Of a stretch of DNA of 64,000 bases, positions 1 to 11,843 are shown in pieces. The notes beneath the pieces were generated by a model. That model saw only the letters and a list, made by a program, of their open reading frames with translations. It was not told the origin of the DNA and did not search any database. The number at the start of each line of letters is the position of its first letter. Within the stretch, counting starts at the first letter, position 1. The DNA is from Pseudomonas corrugata (GTDB lineage: Bacteria; Pseudomonadota; Gammaproteobacteria; Pseudomonadales; Pseudomonadaceae), in contig NZ_LHVK01000031.1 of NCBI RefSeq assembly GCF_001269905.1, positions 1-64,000 on the forward strand. The letters run 5' to 3'. A program made the translations under genes and the position numbers.

Positions 1-1460
<1,460 letters not shown>

Positions 1461-1629
1461 ATAACACCCAAGCAATTTGCTTGCTCCGAGCTGAAAAGCA
1501 CAGGGCGCCAGATTGCGGTGTGTGAAGACGAAACGAACCGAAAGTTCGAACTGACTCAGCAGCAACACACAAACTATCGCATACCCATTCGCTGGAACGT
1601 TGCCCACGCAACGCGCTGGCTACCGAATT

Positions 1630-1745
1630 TCTTGACGACCATAGAGCGTTGGAACCACCTGATCCCATCCCGAACTCAGAAGTGAAACGATGCATCGCCG
1701 ATGGTAGTGTGGGGTTTCCCCATGTGAGAGTAGGTCATCGTCAAG
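1630..1745 (+). rRNA. rrf: 5S ribosomal RNA
   Basis: The sequence matches Pseudomonas 5S rRNA. The 5' end CTTGACGACCATAGAG pairs with the 3' end GTCATCGTCAAG to form helix I. The internal CCACCTGATCCCATCCCGAAC and GATGGTAGTGTGGGG blocks are intact. It follows the 23S gene by about 170 bases and closes the operon. Ends are estimated from helix I pairing. Confidence 0.96.
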
Positions 1746-1756
1746 ATTAAATTCCG

Positions 1757-1795
1757 AAACCCCTATCTGCTGATGCAGGTAGGGGTTTTGTTTTG
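1757..1795 (+). terminator. Rho-independent terminator of the rRNA operon
   Basis: An ACCCCTATCTGC / GCAGGTAGGGGT hairpin (one G-U pair, TGAT loop) is followed by TTTTGTTTTG. It lies about 12 bases after the 5S gene, as expected for the end of an rrn operon, and separates rRNA transcription from the co-directional recC. Confidence 0.9.
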
Positions 1796-1901
1796 CCCGC
1801 AGGAAAGTTCTTACGACAAGCGTGGACCGTTCCCGGCTGCCACAACCCCCCGACAGTGCTAAGGTTCGGCCCTAGCTTTTTGCATTTTCAAGGATGCCTT
1901 T

Positions 1902-4900
1902 ATGCCGGACGCGACGTCCCTCAGCCCAGCTTTCATGGTGATTCATGGCAATCGCCTCGATGAGCTGCGCAGCCTGGTTATCAGCTTGATGCGACGTTAT
2001 CCGCTGGCCCCGCTTGAGAATGAAATTGCGCTCGTACAGAGCAACGGTATTGCCCAATGGCTCAAGCTGGCACTGGCTGAGGATCCGGAGGATGACGATA
2101 CCGGTGGTTGCGGTATAGCGGCAGCCATTGATGTACAACTGCCAGGCAGTTTCATGTGGCAACTCTATCGAACGGTTCTGGGGCGCGACGAGATTCCGGT
2201 CAAGTCGCTGCTGGATAAGGCTCCACTCACCTGGCGACTGATGCGCCTCCTGCCGCAGTTGATCGATCAGCCTCATTTCGAGCCTCTGCGTCGGTTCCTC
2301 ACCCACGACACTGATCTACGCAAGCGCTACCAGTTATCCGAGCGCCTAGCTGATCTGTTCGACCAATATCAGGTGTACCGGGCCGATTGGCTGGAGGACT
2401 GGGCAGATGGCCGGCACCAGACAAGAAATGTCCGAGGCGAAATCAAGGCGCTTGCGCCTGCTAATTGCTGGCAAGCCGAGCTGTGGCGAGCCTTGTTGGT
2501 GGATGTGGGGGAAGAAGGCATGGCTCAAAGCCGTGCAGGCGTTCATCAACGGTACATCGAGCGTATCAACAGCCTGGAGACCGCTCCGAAAGGTCTTCCT
2601 GCACGGGTGATAGTGTTTGGTATCTCCTCGCTCCCGGCCCAGGCCCTTGAGGCTCTGGCCGGTTTGTCGAGGTTCAGCCAGGTTCTATTGTGTGTCCATA
2701 ACCCTTGTCGTCATCATTGGGCGGATATCGTTGCCGACAAGGACCTGTTGCGCCACCAGTACAAACGTCAGGCACGCAAGACCGGCATGCCCGTTATCCT
2801 AGACCCGCAATCCTTGCATCAACATGCTCATCCGTTACTCGCGGCATGGGGCAAGCAGGGGCGCGACTATATCAACCTGCTCGACAGCTACGATGATCCC
2901 AATCGCTATCGTTCGGTGTTTCGCGATGGCCGAATCGACCTGTTCAGTGATGGCGATCCCACGACCCTTCTCGGTCAGTTACAGGATGACATTCTTGAGC
3001 TGCGCCCCCTGGGTGAAACCCGACAACGCTGGCCTGCCGTCGATACGAAGCAAGACGGGTCGATCCGTTTCCATATCGCCCACAGCGCCCAGCGCGAAGT
3101 CGAAATTCTCCATGACCAGTTATTGGCCCATTTCAGCGCGGATCCGACGCTGCGTCCTCGGGACATCATCGTCATGGTTCCGGACATCGACAGTTATGCC
3201 CCGCATATCCGTGCCGTGTTCGGCCAGCTTGACAGAACGGATCCCCGCTTCATTCCCTTCACCCTGACCGACCAGGGGCAGCGTGGACGCGATCCTTTGC
3301 TGATTGCCGTCGAGCATTTGCTGAAGCTGCCTGATAGCCGTTTTCCCGTCAGTGAAATCCTCGATCTGTTGGATGTCCCGGCCCTGCGTAAGCGATTCGG
3401 ACTTGTTGAGGCCGACTTGCCGACACTGCACCGTTGGATCGAAGGTGCCGGTATTCGTTGGGGAATGAATGCCGAACATCGCGCCGGGCTCGGGCTGCCC
3501 GCCGAGCTTGAACAGAACAGCTGGCGGTTTGGTCTACGGCGCATGCTGTTGGGATACGCCGTTGGCAGTTCGGACGCCTATGAGGGCATTGAGCCCTATG
3601 ACGAAATCGGTGGCCTTGACGCGGCGTTGATCGGCCCCCTGGCCGCATTACTGGATGCGCTGGACGTCGCCCATCAGTCGCTCACCGAGTCCGCATCTCC
3701 ACAGGTGTGGGGATCGCGTCTGCGTGACTTGATGCAATTGTTTTTCCAGGCGAGCAGTGAGCATGACGACTATCTGCTGGCCCAGCTCGAAGACCTGCGC
3801 GAAACCTGGCTGGAAACCTGCGAGTCGGTGGGGCTGCAGGATGAGTTGCCGCTGACGGTGGTACGCGAGGCCTGGCTGGCAGGGCTGGATCAAGGTCGAC
3901 TGTCCCAACGCTTTCTCGCTGGCGCGGTCAACTTCTGCACCTTGATGCCGATGCGTGCAATTCCCTTCAATCTGGTGTGCTTGCTGGGAATGAACGACGG
4001 CGATTATCCCAGAGCCCAGCCGCCGTTGGACTTCGATCTCATGGGTAGTGACTATCGGCCCGGTGATCGCTCCCGGCGTGAGGATGATCGTTACCTGCTA
4101 TTGGAGGCGCTGCTGTCGGCTCGGGAAAAACTCTATATCAGTTGGGTAGGGCGTAGTATCCGCGACAACAGCGACCGACCCGCATCGGTGTTGATCGGTC
4201 AGTTGCGGGATCATCTGGCCAGTGGCTGGCGACTGGTGGACGAAAGCAAGGACCTTCTCGAGGTGCTGACCCAGGAGCATCCCCTGCAACCGTTCAGTGC
4301 CCGTTATTTCCTCCAGGGGAATGAACTGTTCAGCTATGCCAGCGAATGGCGGATGCTTCACGACAACCAGGACCCTGGGAGCGGTGTCCAGGTGCTGGAT
4401 CCCTATGTTCAGGAAGAGCCTCTGAGCCTCGGGCAATTGCAGGACTTCCTGCGAAACCCCGTCCGCCACTTTTTCAGCCAGCGACTCAAGGTGTTCTTCG
4501 AAGCCATCGAAGCTCCATTGGCTGATGACGAGCCCTTCGTGCTCGATGCCCTCCAGCGCTATAGCCTGAGCGACAGCTTGCTGGAAGCCGCCCTGGTGCG
4601 CCTGGATCAGCCGGATCTCGCCCTGGCGGCCCATGCCAAGCGACTGCAAAACAGCGGCCTGTTACCCATGGCGGGTTTCGGTGAGTACATGCAACGCGAA
4701 CTGATCGAGCCCCTGCCGGATCTGCTCCAGCGTTATCAGCAACTTCTGGCGTTATGGCCCAATCCGTTGACCAGCGCAGTGCCTGTCAGTCTCCAATTGC
4801 ATGATGTCAGTGTCGAAGGATGGCTCGGTGGCCTGCACCAGCGCTCCGACGGCGCAGTCCTTGCCATCACCGCCATACCCAACAGCATCGGCTCCGTCAG

Positions 4901-5354
4901 GACCCGTAAATGGCACCGCCTGATCCGCCCCTGGGTCAATCATCTCGTAGCGTGTGCGAGCGGCTTGGCGATGACTACTGCGTTGGTGGCCAGTGATGAC
5001 AGCTTGCTGTTGGCGCCTTTTGAAGAACCTGTGGCGCGAGGACTGCTCAGTGACCTGTTGCAGGCCTGGCAGTCAGGCATGCGCCAACCGCTGCCGGTCG
5101 CGGTCAAAACGGCCTTCGCCTGGCTCGGCCAGATGGATCCGGATAAAGCCGAGGCGGCGGCCCGGAAAACCTACGAAGGCGATGGGCTGACCTCTGAAGG
5201 CGAACGGCGGGAGAGTCCGGCCCTGGCCCGGCAGTTTGCCGACTTCGATGCCCTGGCGGCGGATGAGACATTTCCTGACTGGTGCAACGCGCTTTATCGG
5301 CCGCTGTTCGAGGCCCCATGGCGTTCCGCGATTGGCGAGGGGACGCAATCATGA
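1902..5354 (+). CDS. recC: Exodeoxyribonuclease V subunit gamma, RecC
   Basis: RecC is the Chi-recognising subunit of the RecBCD helicase-nuclease that processes double-strand DNA ends for RecA. The 1150-residue product has the normal length for pseudomonads. It begins with the family's typical MVIHGNRLDELRSLV-type N-terminus and contains the NGIAQWLKLAL segment. Its helicase-like domains lack a working Walker A motif, as usual for RecC, so it acts structurally and in Chi scanning. The ATG at 1902 has AAGGA upstream. The stop overlaps the recB start (ATGA at 5351-5354), which implies translational coupling. It is the first gene of a recC-recB-recD operon just downstream of the rRNA terminator. 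Confidence 0.96.
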   Translation: MPDATSLSPAFMVIHGNRLDELRSLVISLMRRYPLAPLENEIALVQSNGIAQWLKLALAEDPEDDDTGGCGIAAAIDVQLPGSFMWQLYRTVLGRDEIPVKSLLDKAPLTWRLMRLLPQLIDQPHFEPLRRFLTHDTDLRKRYQLSERLADLFDQYQVYRADWLEDWADGRHQTRNVRGEIKALAPANCWQAELWRALLVDVGEEGMAQSRAGVHQRYIERINSLETAPKGLPARVIVFGISSLPAQALEALAGLSRFSQVLLCVHNPCRHHWADIVADKDLLRHQYKRQARKTGMPVILDPQSLHQHAHPLLAAWGKQGRDYINLLDSYDDPNRYRSVFRDGRIDLFSDGDPTTLLGQLQDDILELRPLGETRQRWPAVDTKQDGSIRFHIAHSAQREVEILHDQLLAHFSADPTLRPRDIIVMVPDIDSYAPHIRAVFGQLDRTDPRFIPFTLTDQGQRGRDPLLIAVEHLLKLPDSRFPVSEILDLLDVPALRKRFGLVEADLPTLHRWIEGAGIRWGMNAEHRAGLGLPAELEQNSWRFGLRRMLLGYAVGSSDAYEGIEPYDEIGGLDAALIGPLAALLDALDVAHQSLTESASPQVWGSRLRDLMQLFFQASSEHDDYLLAQLEDLRETWLETCESVGLQDELPLTVVREAWLAGLDQGRLSQRFLAGAVNFCTLMPMRAIPFNLVCLLGMNDGDYPRAQPPLDFDLMGSDYRPGDRSRREDDRYLLLEALLSAREKLYISWVGRSIRDNSDRPASVLIGQLRDHLASGWRLVDESKDLLEVLTQEHPLQPFSARYFLQGNELFSYASEWRMLHDNQDPGSGVQVLDPYVQEEPLSLGQLQDFLRNPVRHFFSQRLKVFFEAIEAPLADDEPFVLDALQRYSLSDSLLEAALVRLDQPDLALAAHAKRLQNSGLLPMAGFGEYMQRELIEPLPDLLQRYQQLLALWPNPLTSAVPVSLQLHDVSVEGWLGGLHQRSDGAVLAITAIPNSIGSVRTRKWHRLIRPWVNHLVACASGLAMTTALVASDDSLLLAPFEEPVARGLLSDLLQAWQSGMRQPLPVAVKTAFAWLGQMDPDKAEAAARKTYEGDGLTSEGERRESPALARQFADFDALAADETFPDWCNALYRPLFEAPWRSAIGEGTQS

Positions 5355-8300
5355 CTCGGCAGACACCTCTGGCCCTGGCTTTTCCCCTGCGAGGGAGCCA
5401 ATTGATCGAGGCCAGTGCGGGGACTGGCAAGACCTTTACCATTTCAGCGTTATACCTGCGACTGGTGCTGGGCCATGGCGGCTCGGCGACCGGGTTCGGT
5501 CGCGAGCTGCTTCCTCCACAGATCCTGGTCGTGACCTTTACGGACGCTGCCACCAAGGAGCTGCGCGAACGTATCCGCACGCGCCTGGCCGAAGCGGCGC
5601 GCTTCTTCCGTAATGAGATTCCGGCTCCCGATTCACTGATTGCCCAGTTGCGTGATGAGTTCGACGAAGCGCAATGGCCCGGTTGTGCCAACCGGCTGGA
5701 CATCGCCGCGCAATGGATGGATGAAGCAGCGGTTTCGACCATCCATAGCTGGTGTCAGCGGATGTTGCGTGAGCACGCGTTCGACAGCGGCAGCCTGTTT
5801 ACCCAAACCCTGGAAACCGATCACAGCGAATTGCTTGGCGAAGTGTTGCGCGACTACTGGCGGCTGTTCTGCTACTCGATGCAGGGAGAGGCGTTGAACT
5901 GGGTGCGTAGCCATTGGGGAGGTCCTGCTTCCCTGTTGCCGCGGGTTAGGGGGCTGTTTTCCAGCGAGCGTGAAAGCAATGAGGGGCTTGAGCCTGCCGA
6001 GCTCATCCTGGCATCGCTTCAGGAACGCAGTGCCGCCTTGCTCGACCTCAAGGCTCCATGGCGGCAATGGGCGGTTGAGCTGCTGGAGATCTGCCAGCAA
6101 GGCGTCGCCAGCAAGAGCGTCGACGGGCGCAAGATGCAGGCTCGCTACTTCGAGCCGTGGTTTCAGAAAATCTCCGCCTGGGTGGATGACGAGAGCCTCG
6201 AGCTCCTGGATATCGGTACCGGATTTACGCGGTTGACCCCCGAAGGCATGGCCGAGGCCTGGAAAGGCGATGTACCCAACCATCCAGGGCTGGAGGCCAT
6301 GTCCAGCCTCAAGGCGAGTCTGGAGGCCTTGCCTACTCCAGATGCAGCGGTGTTGCAGCATGCGGCCCAATGGGTAGGGGCGCGCTTCGAGGCAGAGAAA
6401 CGTCGACGCGCGGAGATGGGCTTCGACGACATGCTGCTGAGGCTGGACGCGGCCCTGCTGGCCGAGGGTGGAGAGCGCCTGGCGAACCTGATACGCGAGC
6501 AGTTTCCGGTCGCGCTGATTGATGAGTTCCAGGACACAGACCCGGTTCAATACCGGATCTTCGAAAGCATCTACCGCATCGAAGACAACAACCCTGAAAC
6601 AGGGCTGTTCCTGATCGGTGACCCGAAACAGGCCATCTATGCCTTTCGTGGCGCCGATATCCATACTTACCTGCGTGCCCGTGAAGCTACCGCCGGCAGG
6701 CTGCATACCCTGGGAACGAACTTCCGCTCCAGCCACGCCATGGTGGGCGCGGTAAACCATATTTTCCGGAACGCCGAATCCCGTCCGAGCGGGCGCGGGG
6801 CATTCCTGTTTCGTGAAGCACCGGACAAGAACCCGGTGCCATTCCTGCCCGTTGATGCCCAGGGCCGCAAGGAGTTTTTGCAGGTCGCGGGCCAGCCCCT
6901 TGCAGCGTTGAATATCTGGCACTTGCCGTCGGACAAGCCGCTCTCCGGTGCGGTCTATCGGCAGCAAATGGCGGCCGCCTGCGCCAGTGAGATCACGGCG
7001 CTGCTCAACGGCGGCCAGTCGGGGCGCGACGGCTTCATCGAGGATGGAAAGGCGCTGCGTGGGCTGTTGCCCGCAGATATCGCGATCCTGGTGCGAGACG
7101 GTAAAGAGGCGCAGGCGGTGCGGGACGAGTTGTCCGTGCGAGGCGTACGCAGTGTCTATCTGTCCGATAAGGATTCGGTGTTTGCCTCGCAGGAAGCGCG
7201 CGACTTGCTGATCTGGCTCAGGGCCTGTGCCGAGCCGGATGTCGAGCGACCATTGCGGGCTGCGCTGGCGAGCATCACCCTGAACCTGCCGCTCACGGAG
7301 CTGGAGCGACTCAACCAGGATGAGTTGGCCTGGGAAGCGCGGGTCATGCAGTTCCGTGGCTACCGTACGGTCTGGCGCACCCAGGGGGTGCTGCCCATGT
7401 TGCGGCGCCTGCTGCATGATTTCGAACTGCCCCAGGCCTTGATGATGCGCAATGATGGTGAGCGGGTGTTGACCAACCTGCTGCACCTCAGCGAACTCCT
7501 GCAACAGGCGGCCGGAGAGCTGGATGGTGAACAGGCCCTGATCCGGCATCTGTCGGAGCACCTGGCCTTGTCCGGTCAGGCCGGAGAAGAGCAGATCCTG
7601 CGCCTGGAAAGTGATGAGCAGTTGGTCAAGGTGGTGACGATCCACAAGTCCAAGGGACTGGAATATCCGTTGGTATTCCTGCCGTTCATCTGTTCGACGA
7701 AGCCGGTGGATGGCAGCCGGTTGCCCTTGCATTACCACGATGAAACCGGCAAGGCGCAAATCAGTCTGAAGCCTTGCGCCGAACTGATCGCCAAGGCTGA
7801 TGACGAACGTCTGGCCGAGGACCTTCGCCTGCTCTACGTGGCGCTTACCCGCGCACAACATGCCTGTTGGCTGGGGGTTGCCGATCTCAAGCGGGGTAAC
7901 AACAGCAGCTCGATCCTGCATGTATCTGCGTTGGGGTATCTGTTGGGCGGCGGTATACCTCTGGCCGAATCGACGCAATTGCGGCGCTGGCTGGAAGACC
8001 TGCAACAAGGCAGCGCTGCGGTGAGTTGCCAGGAGATGCCTCAGGCCACCGACGAACGTTATCGGCCTCCGCGCAACGAAGCCGTGCTGCTCGACCCCTT
8101 GAGGCCGGTACGCAAAGCCAGTGAAAACTGGTGGATCGCCTCCTATAGCGCCTTGCGCATCGGCGAGACCCTGAGTGCTGGCAGCGACACTGCTCCGGAA
8201 GATCCCCAGGCCCAGAAACTGTTCGACGATGAGCGACTTGATCCTGATGCGCCCAGGGAAGTGGTCGCTATCGGGGGGGACATTCACCGTTTCCCCCGCG

Positions 8301-9040
8301 GGCCCAATCCCGGCACTTTCCTTCATGGCCTCCTGGAGTGGGTCGCCGGTGAAGGGTTTACCGTCGCGCCAACGGCCATCGAGGACGCCATTGCCCGGCG
8401 CTGCAATCGTCGAGGCTGGCAAGGCTGGATCACGACGCTCAGCGATTGGTTGCGGCACTTGTTGGCAACGCCTATGCGCATCGGCAACGATCAACCGCCG
8501 GTGGTGCTTGAGCACCTGAGCCGTTTCCAGGTCGAGATGGAGTTCTGGTTCGCCAGCCATAAGGTCGATGTGCTCAAGCTCGATGAGCTGGTTTGCCGAT
8601 GCACCCATGGCGGTGTGGCCCGCGTCGCTGCGGAGCCGGTGCTGCTCAACGGCATGTTCAAGGGGTTCATCGACCTGACGTTCGAGCATGAAGGGCGATA
8701 CTACGTGGCGGATTACAAATCCAATTGGCTGGGGAGCGATGACGCCGCTTACACCCCTCAGGCCATGGAGCAATCGATCCTCGAAAATCGCTACGATTTG
8801 CAATATGTGTTGTACCTGTTGGCGTTGCATCGTCAGCTCAAGGCGCGCTTGCCCGACTATGACTACGACCGACATGTCGGCGGTGCGTTGTACCTGTTTC
8901 TTCGCGGCACCCGTGCGGCCAGCCAAGGGGTCTATTTCACCAAGCCTGCGCGTGCACTGATCGAACAGCTGGATCGCCTTTTCCAAGGGGCGCCCGAGCC
9001 CAAGGCTGAGCCGGCATGGGTACAGGGAGAATTGCTATGA
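5351..9040 (+). CDS. recB: Exodeoxyribonuclease V subunit beta, RecB
   Basis: RecB is the 3'-5' helicase and nuclease subunit of RecBCD. The 1229-residue product has the Walker A motif ASAGTGKT at residues 21-28, the UvrD-type motif DEFQDTDPVQY, GDPKQAIYAFRG, and the late helicase motif VVTIHKSKGLEYP. The C-terminal nuclease domain keeps the DYK signature (D1121, Y1122, K1123). I chose the ATG at 5351 because it overlaps the recC stop as ATGA. An upstream in-frame ATG at 5282 lies inside recC and would add 23 residues that do not resemble RecB. The gene ends in a further ATGA overlap with recD. Confidence 0.96.
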   Translation: MTRQTPLALAFPLRGSQLIEASAGTGKTFTISALYLRLVLGHGGSATGFGRELLPPQILVVTFTDAATKELRERIRTRLAEAARFFRNEIPAPDSLIAQLRDEFDEAQWPGCANRLDIAAQWMDEAAVSTIHSWCQRMLREHAFDSGSLFTQTLETDHSELLGEVLRDYWRLFCYSMQGEALNWVRSHWGGPASLLPRVRGLFSSERESNEGLEPAELILASLQERSAALLDLKAPWRQWAVELLEICQQGVASKSVDGRKMQARYFEPWFQKISAWVDDESLELLDIGTGFTRLTPEGMAEAWKGDVPNHPGLEAMSSLKASLEALPTPDAAVLQHAAQWVGARFEAEKRRRAEMGFDDMLLRLDAALLAEGGERLANLIREQFPVALIDEFQDTDPVQYRIFESIYRIEDNNPETGLFLIGDPKQAIYAFRGADIHTYLRAREATAGRLHTLGTNFRSSHAMVGAVNHIFRNAESRPSGRGAFLFREAPDKNPVPFLPVDAQGRKEFLQVAGQPLAALNIWHLPSDKPLSGAVYRQQMAAACASEITALLNGGQSGRDGFIEDGKALRGLLPADIAILVRDGKEAQAVRDELSVRGVRSVYLSDKDSVFASQEARDLLIWLRACAEPDVERPLRAALASITLNLPLTELERLNQDELAWEARVMQFRGYRTVWRTQGVLPMLRRLLHDFELPQALMMRNDGERVLTNLLHLSELLQQAAGELDGEQALIRHLSEHLALSGQAGEEQILRLESDEQLVKVVTIHKSKGLEYPLVFLPFICSTKPVDGSRLPLHYHDETGKAQISLKPCAELIAKADDERLAEDLRLLYVALTRAQHACWLGVADLKRGNNSSSILHVSALGYLLGGGIPLAESTQLRRWLEDLQQGSAAVSCQEMPQATDERYRPPRNEAVLLDPLRPVRKASENWWIASYSALRIGETLSAGSDTAPEDPQAQKLFDDERLDPDAPREVVAIGGDIHRFPRGPNPGTFLHGLLEWVAGEGFTVAPTAIEDAIARRCNRRGWQGWITTLSDWLRHLLATPMRIGNDQPPVVLEHLSRFQVEMEFWFASHKVDVLKLDELVCRCTHGGVARVAAEPVLLNGMFKGFIDLTFEHEGRYYVADYKSNWLGSDDAAYTPQAMEQSILENRYDLQYVLYLLALHRQLKARLPDYDYDRHVGGALYLFLRGTRAASQGVYFTKPARALIEQLDRLFQGAPEPKAEPAWVQGELL

Positions 9041-11133
9041 GTCGGACGTTTGTCGATCTGCTGCCCAAATCGTCGGATGACGAAAGCCTGATCGAACTGG
9101 CGCCTCTGGACCGTGCGGATGATCTGCTGCTGTTGCTGACGCGTTGGGTCGAGCGCGGTTGGTTGCGCGCCCTGGACAAAGCCTTCGTTGCGTTCCTTCA
9201 TGAGCTGGCGCCAGACGACGATCCATTGGTGCTACTCGCTGCGGCGCTGGCCAGTCATCAGTTGGGCCATGGACATGTCTGCCTGGACCTGTTCGAAACG
9301 CTCAAGGAACCGGATTTCGCCTTGTCGCTTCCCCCCGAGGGGGATGCGCAAACCGGCGTGATGCTGTTGCCGTCACAGATACTGCGGGCGCTGGAGGGGG
9401 CACACTGGTGCAAGACCCTGGCCTCCAGCCGGCTGGTGGCCTTGGCTGCGGATGAGCGTGAGGAGGCGCGGCAACGCCCGTTGGTGCTGGCCGATAAACG
9501 CCTTTATCTGCGGCGCTATTGGACCTATGAGCGGCGGATCGATGAGTCGTTGCGTCAACGGTTGGCCGAACAGGAGGCTTCCCCCGTCGATTTGAGTGAA
9601 CGCCTGAACGGGCTGTTCGGGCCGGCCGCGGCCGCAGGTCCGATCGACTGGCAGAAACTGGCCTGTGCCCTGGCGACCCGGGGTGCCTTCAGCATCGTGA
9701 CCGGCGGTCCGGGTACTGGCAAGACCACCACCGTCGTGCGTTTGCTGGCGCTGCTCCAGGCTCCCGCCGTCGAGGTCGGGAAGCCGCTGCGGATTCGCCT
9801 GGCAGCACCTACCGGTAAGGCGGCGGCGCGCCTGACCGAATCCATCAGCCAGCAGGTCCGGACGCTGGATGTGTCCGAGGCCGTGCGCGAGCGGATTCCT
9901 TGCGACGTGACCACTGTCCATCGTTTGTTGGGCAGCAGGCCTGGAACCCGACATTTTCGGCATCATGGGGGGAATCGGTTGCCACTGGACGTCCTGGTGA
10001 TCGATGAGGCGTCCATGATCGATCTGGAGATAATGGCCAATCTCCTGGATGCGTTGCCGCCCCATGCGCGGTTGGTACTGCTCGGGGACAAGGATCAGTT
10101 GGCCTCGGTGGAGGCCGGTGCGGTGCTGGCGGATTTGTGCCGGGATGCCGAGGAGGGCTGGTACAACGCCCGAACCCTAGCCTGGCTTGAGTTGGTCAGC
10201 GGCGAAGACCTGGCGGCCGGTGATTTGCAGCAAGACCTTGATGATACTCATCCCTTGGCACAGCAAGTCGTCATGCTCCGGCACTCCCGCCGCTTCGGCG
10301 AGGGCAGTGGTATCGGCCAGTTGGCTCGATGGGTCAACCAACAGCAGCCCGAAAAGGCTCGCCAGTTGCTGGTGGGCAAGCAACATGCCGACCTGTTTTC
10401 CCTGGCGTTGAAGGGCGAGCCTGATGGCGCGCTGGAGCACTTGCTGCTCGAAGGCCTGGCAGAGGGTCCCCAGGGTTACCGGCATTACCTGAGCCTGATG
10501 CAGCGGCAACGTCCGGCGGCGTCCCGTCCACTGGAAGACACCTGCTGGGTCGATTGGGCCCGGGAGGTCCTCTCAGCGTTCGATGCTTTCCAGCTGCTCT
10601 GCGCTGTGCGTAAAGGCCCGTGGGGCGTCGAAGGCTTGAACCAGAGAGTGACAGCTGCGCTGCTCAAGGCCCGTCTTATCGACAGCGATCAGCAGTGGTA
10701 CGAGGGCCGTCCGGTCTTGATGACCCGCAACGACTATGGTCTGGGATTGATGAATGGCGACATCGGGATTGCCCTGAAACTCCCCGAGCGCGATGGGCCG
10801 GATGCCGGCAGGCAGGTCCTGCGCGTGGCATTCCCGCGCAACGACGGGCAGGGCGGTGTGCGCTTCGTCCTGCCCAGTCGCTTGAATGATGTGGAAACCG
10901 TGTATGCCATGACCGTGCATAAATCCCAGGGCTCGGAGTTCACCCATACGGCCCTGATTCTCCCGGATGCGCTGAACCCCGTGTTGACCAAGGAGCTGGT
11001 ATACACAGCCATTACCCGGGCCAAGCAGTGGTTCAGCCTGATCGAGCCACGGCCAGGGATATTCGAGGAGGCGGTTCGACGCAAGGTCAAGCGCCTGAGC
11101 GGCCTGATGCTGGATCTGGAGCCGCGTAGCTGA
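9037..11133 (+). CDS. recD: Exodeoxyribonuclease V subunit alpha, RecD
   Basis: RecD is the fast 5'-3' superfamily 1B helicase of RecBCD. The 698-residue product has Walker A (GGPGTGKTTT, about residue 225), APTGKAAARLTE, Walker B (VIDEASMID), GDKDQLASVEAG and the C-terminal TVHKSQGSEF motif. The start at 9037 overlaps the recB stop (ATGA) and has GGGAGAA upstream. An ATG 21 bases earlier is possible but has a poorer ribosome-binding site and lies within recB. This is the last gene of the recCBD operon. Confidence 0.95.
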   Translation: MSRTFVDLLPKSSDDESLIELAPLDRADDLLLLLTRWVERGWLRALDKAFVAFLHELAPDDDPLVLLAAALASHQLGHGHVCLDLFETLKEPDFALSLPPEGDAQTGVMLLPSQILRALEGAHWCKTLASSRLVALAADEREEARQRPLVLADKRLYLRRYWTYERRIDESLRQRLAEQEASPVDLSERLNGLFGPAAAAGPIDWQKLACALATRGAFSIVTGGPGTGKTTTVVRLLALLQAPAVEVGKPLRIRLAAPTGKAAARLTESISQQVRTLDVSEAVRERIPCDVTTVHRLLGSRPGTRHFRHHGGNRLPLDVLVIDEASMIDLEIMANLLDALPPHARLVLLGDKDQLASVEAGAVLADLCRDAEEGWYNARTLAWLELVSGEDLAAGDLQQDLDDTHPLAQQVVMLRHSRRFGEGSGIGQLARWVNQQQPEKARQLLVGKQHADLFSLALKGEPDGALEHLLLEGLAEGPQGYRHYLSLMQRQRPAASRPLEDTCWVDWAREVLSAFDAFQLLCAVRKGPWGVEGLNQRVTAALLKARLIDSDQQWYEGRPVLMTRNDYGLGLMNGDIGIALKLPERDGPDAGRQVLRVAFPRNDGQGGVRFVLPSRLNDVETVYAMTVHKSQGSEFTHTALILPDALNPVLTKELVYTAITRAKQWFSLIEPRPGIFEEAVRRKVKRLSGLMLDLEPRS

Positions 11134-11267
11134 ATCAACGGACCTTCCAGGCGATGGATTAGCTGACGTCGATTTTTTGTCGGAAACCACCGTAAGGCGT
11201 TATCTCGCTGGCTTTTTGGCACTGTGCTATCGTTCCGACATTTACTGGATCGATCAAGAGAGTTTCC

Positions 11268-11843
11268 ATGGGCGGGGCTGTTCGGCAAGCACTGTGCGCC
11301 AAGGACTGGAGGCATTATCTGCTCGCCAGCTTTTTGTGTTTGCTGTCGCCTGTCCTGGTAGCCGAAAATCAGGAGCCCGTGAGTCACGCGCAGGTGCGGG
11401 CCGAGGCGGTGACCCAGGTCGTACTGGGTATTCTCAGCTACGCCCGCTGGCCCATAGAGCCTACCCAATTGCAGCTTTGCATTGTCGGGCCGACCCAATA
11501 CACCGACGATCTGGTCAAAGGCACCACCCAAGCCACTGGCCGCACAGTGATCGTGCAGCGCTTGCTGGCGGATAACCCAGCTATTGCTGATGAATGCAAC
11601 GCGGTCTATGTCGGCAGACTGACCGCCGATGAGCGCACCCAATTATTCGCTTCCTTGACCGGCAAACCGGTATTGAGCATCAGCGAAGGTGGTGACCAGT
11701 GCACCGTGGGCAGCCTGTTCTGTTTGCGGGTGGGCGATGAACAGGTAGCGTTCGAGGTCAACCTCGACTCGGTCGCGCGCAGTGGCGTACGTATCCATCC
11801 GAGTGTCTTGCAACTGTCACGTCGCAGGTCTGCGGCGCCATGA
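11268..11843 (+). CDS. yfiR: YfiR, periplasmic repressor of the diguanylate cyclase YfiN
   Basis: YfiR (DUF4154 family) is a small periplasmic protein that binds and represses the inner-membrane diguanylate cyclase YfiN, linking envelope redox and stress state to c-di-GMP and biofilm formation. The 191-residue product has an N-terminal hydrophobic signal segment (residues about 17-32). Four cysteines sit at positions 71, 110, 145 and 152, the same positions as the two disulfides described for P. aeruginosa YfiR. The ATG at 11268 follows AGAGAG. The stop overlaps the yfiN start (ATGA at 11840-11843). Gene order yfiR-yfiN-yfiB matches the P. aeruginosa operon. Confidence 0.92.
   Translation: MGGAVRQALCAKDWRHYLLASFLCLLSPVLVAENQEPVSHAQVRAEAVTQVVLGILSYARWPIEPTQLQLCIVGPTQYTDDLVKGTTQATGRTVIVQRLLADNPAIADECNAVYVGRLTADERTQLFASLTGKPVLSISEGGDQCTVGSLFCLRVGDEQVAFEVNLDSVARSGVRIHPSVLQLSRRRSAAP

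Noticed and set aside
1461..1629. tRNA gene between 23S and 5S
   Set aside because: No cloverleaf or TPsiC-arm sequence was found in the 169 bases.
5633..8986. Long minus-strand open frame of over 1100 codons opposite recB
   Set aside because: It is a mirror of the codon bias of recB, has no ribosome-binding site or recognisable domain, and lies wholly within a certain gene.
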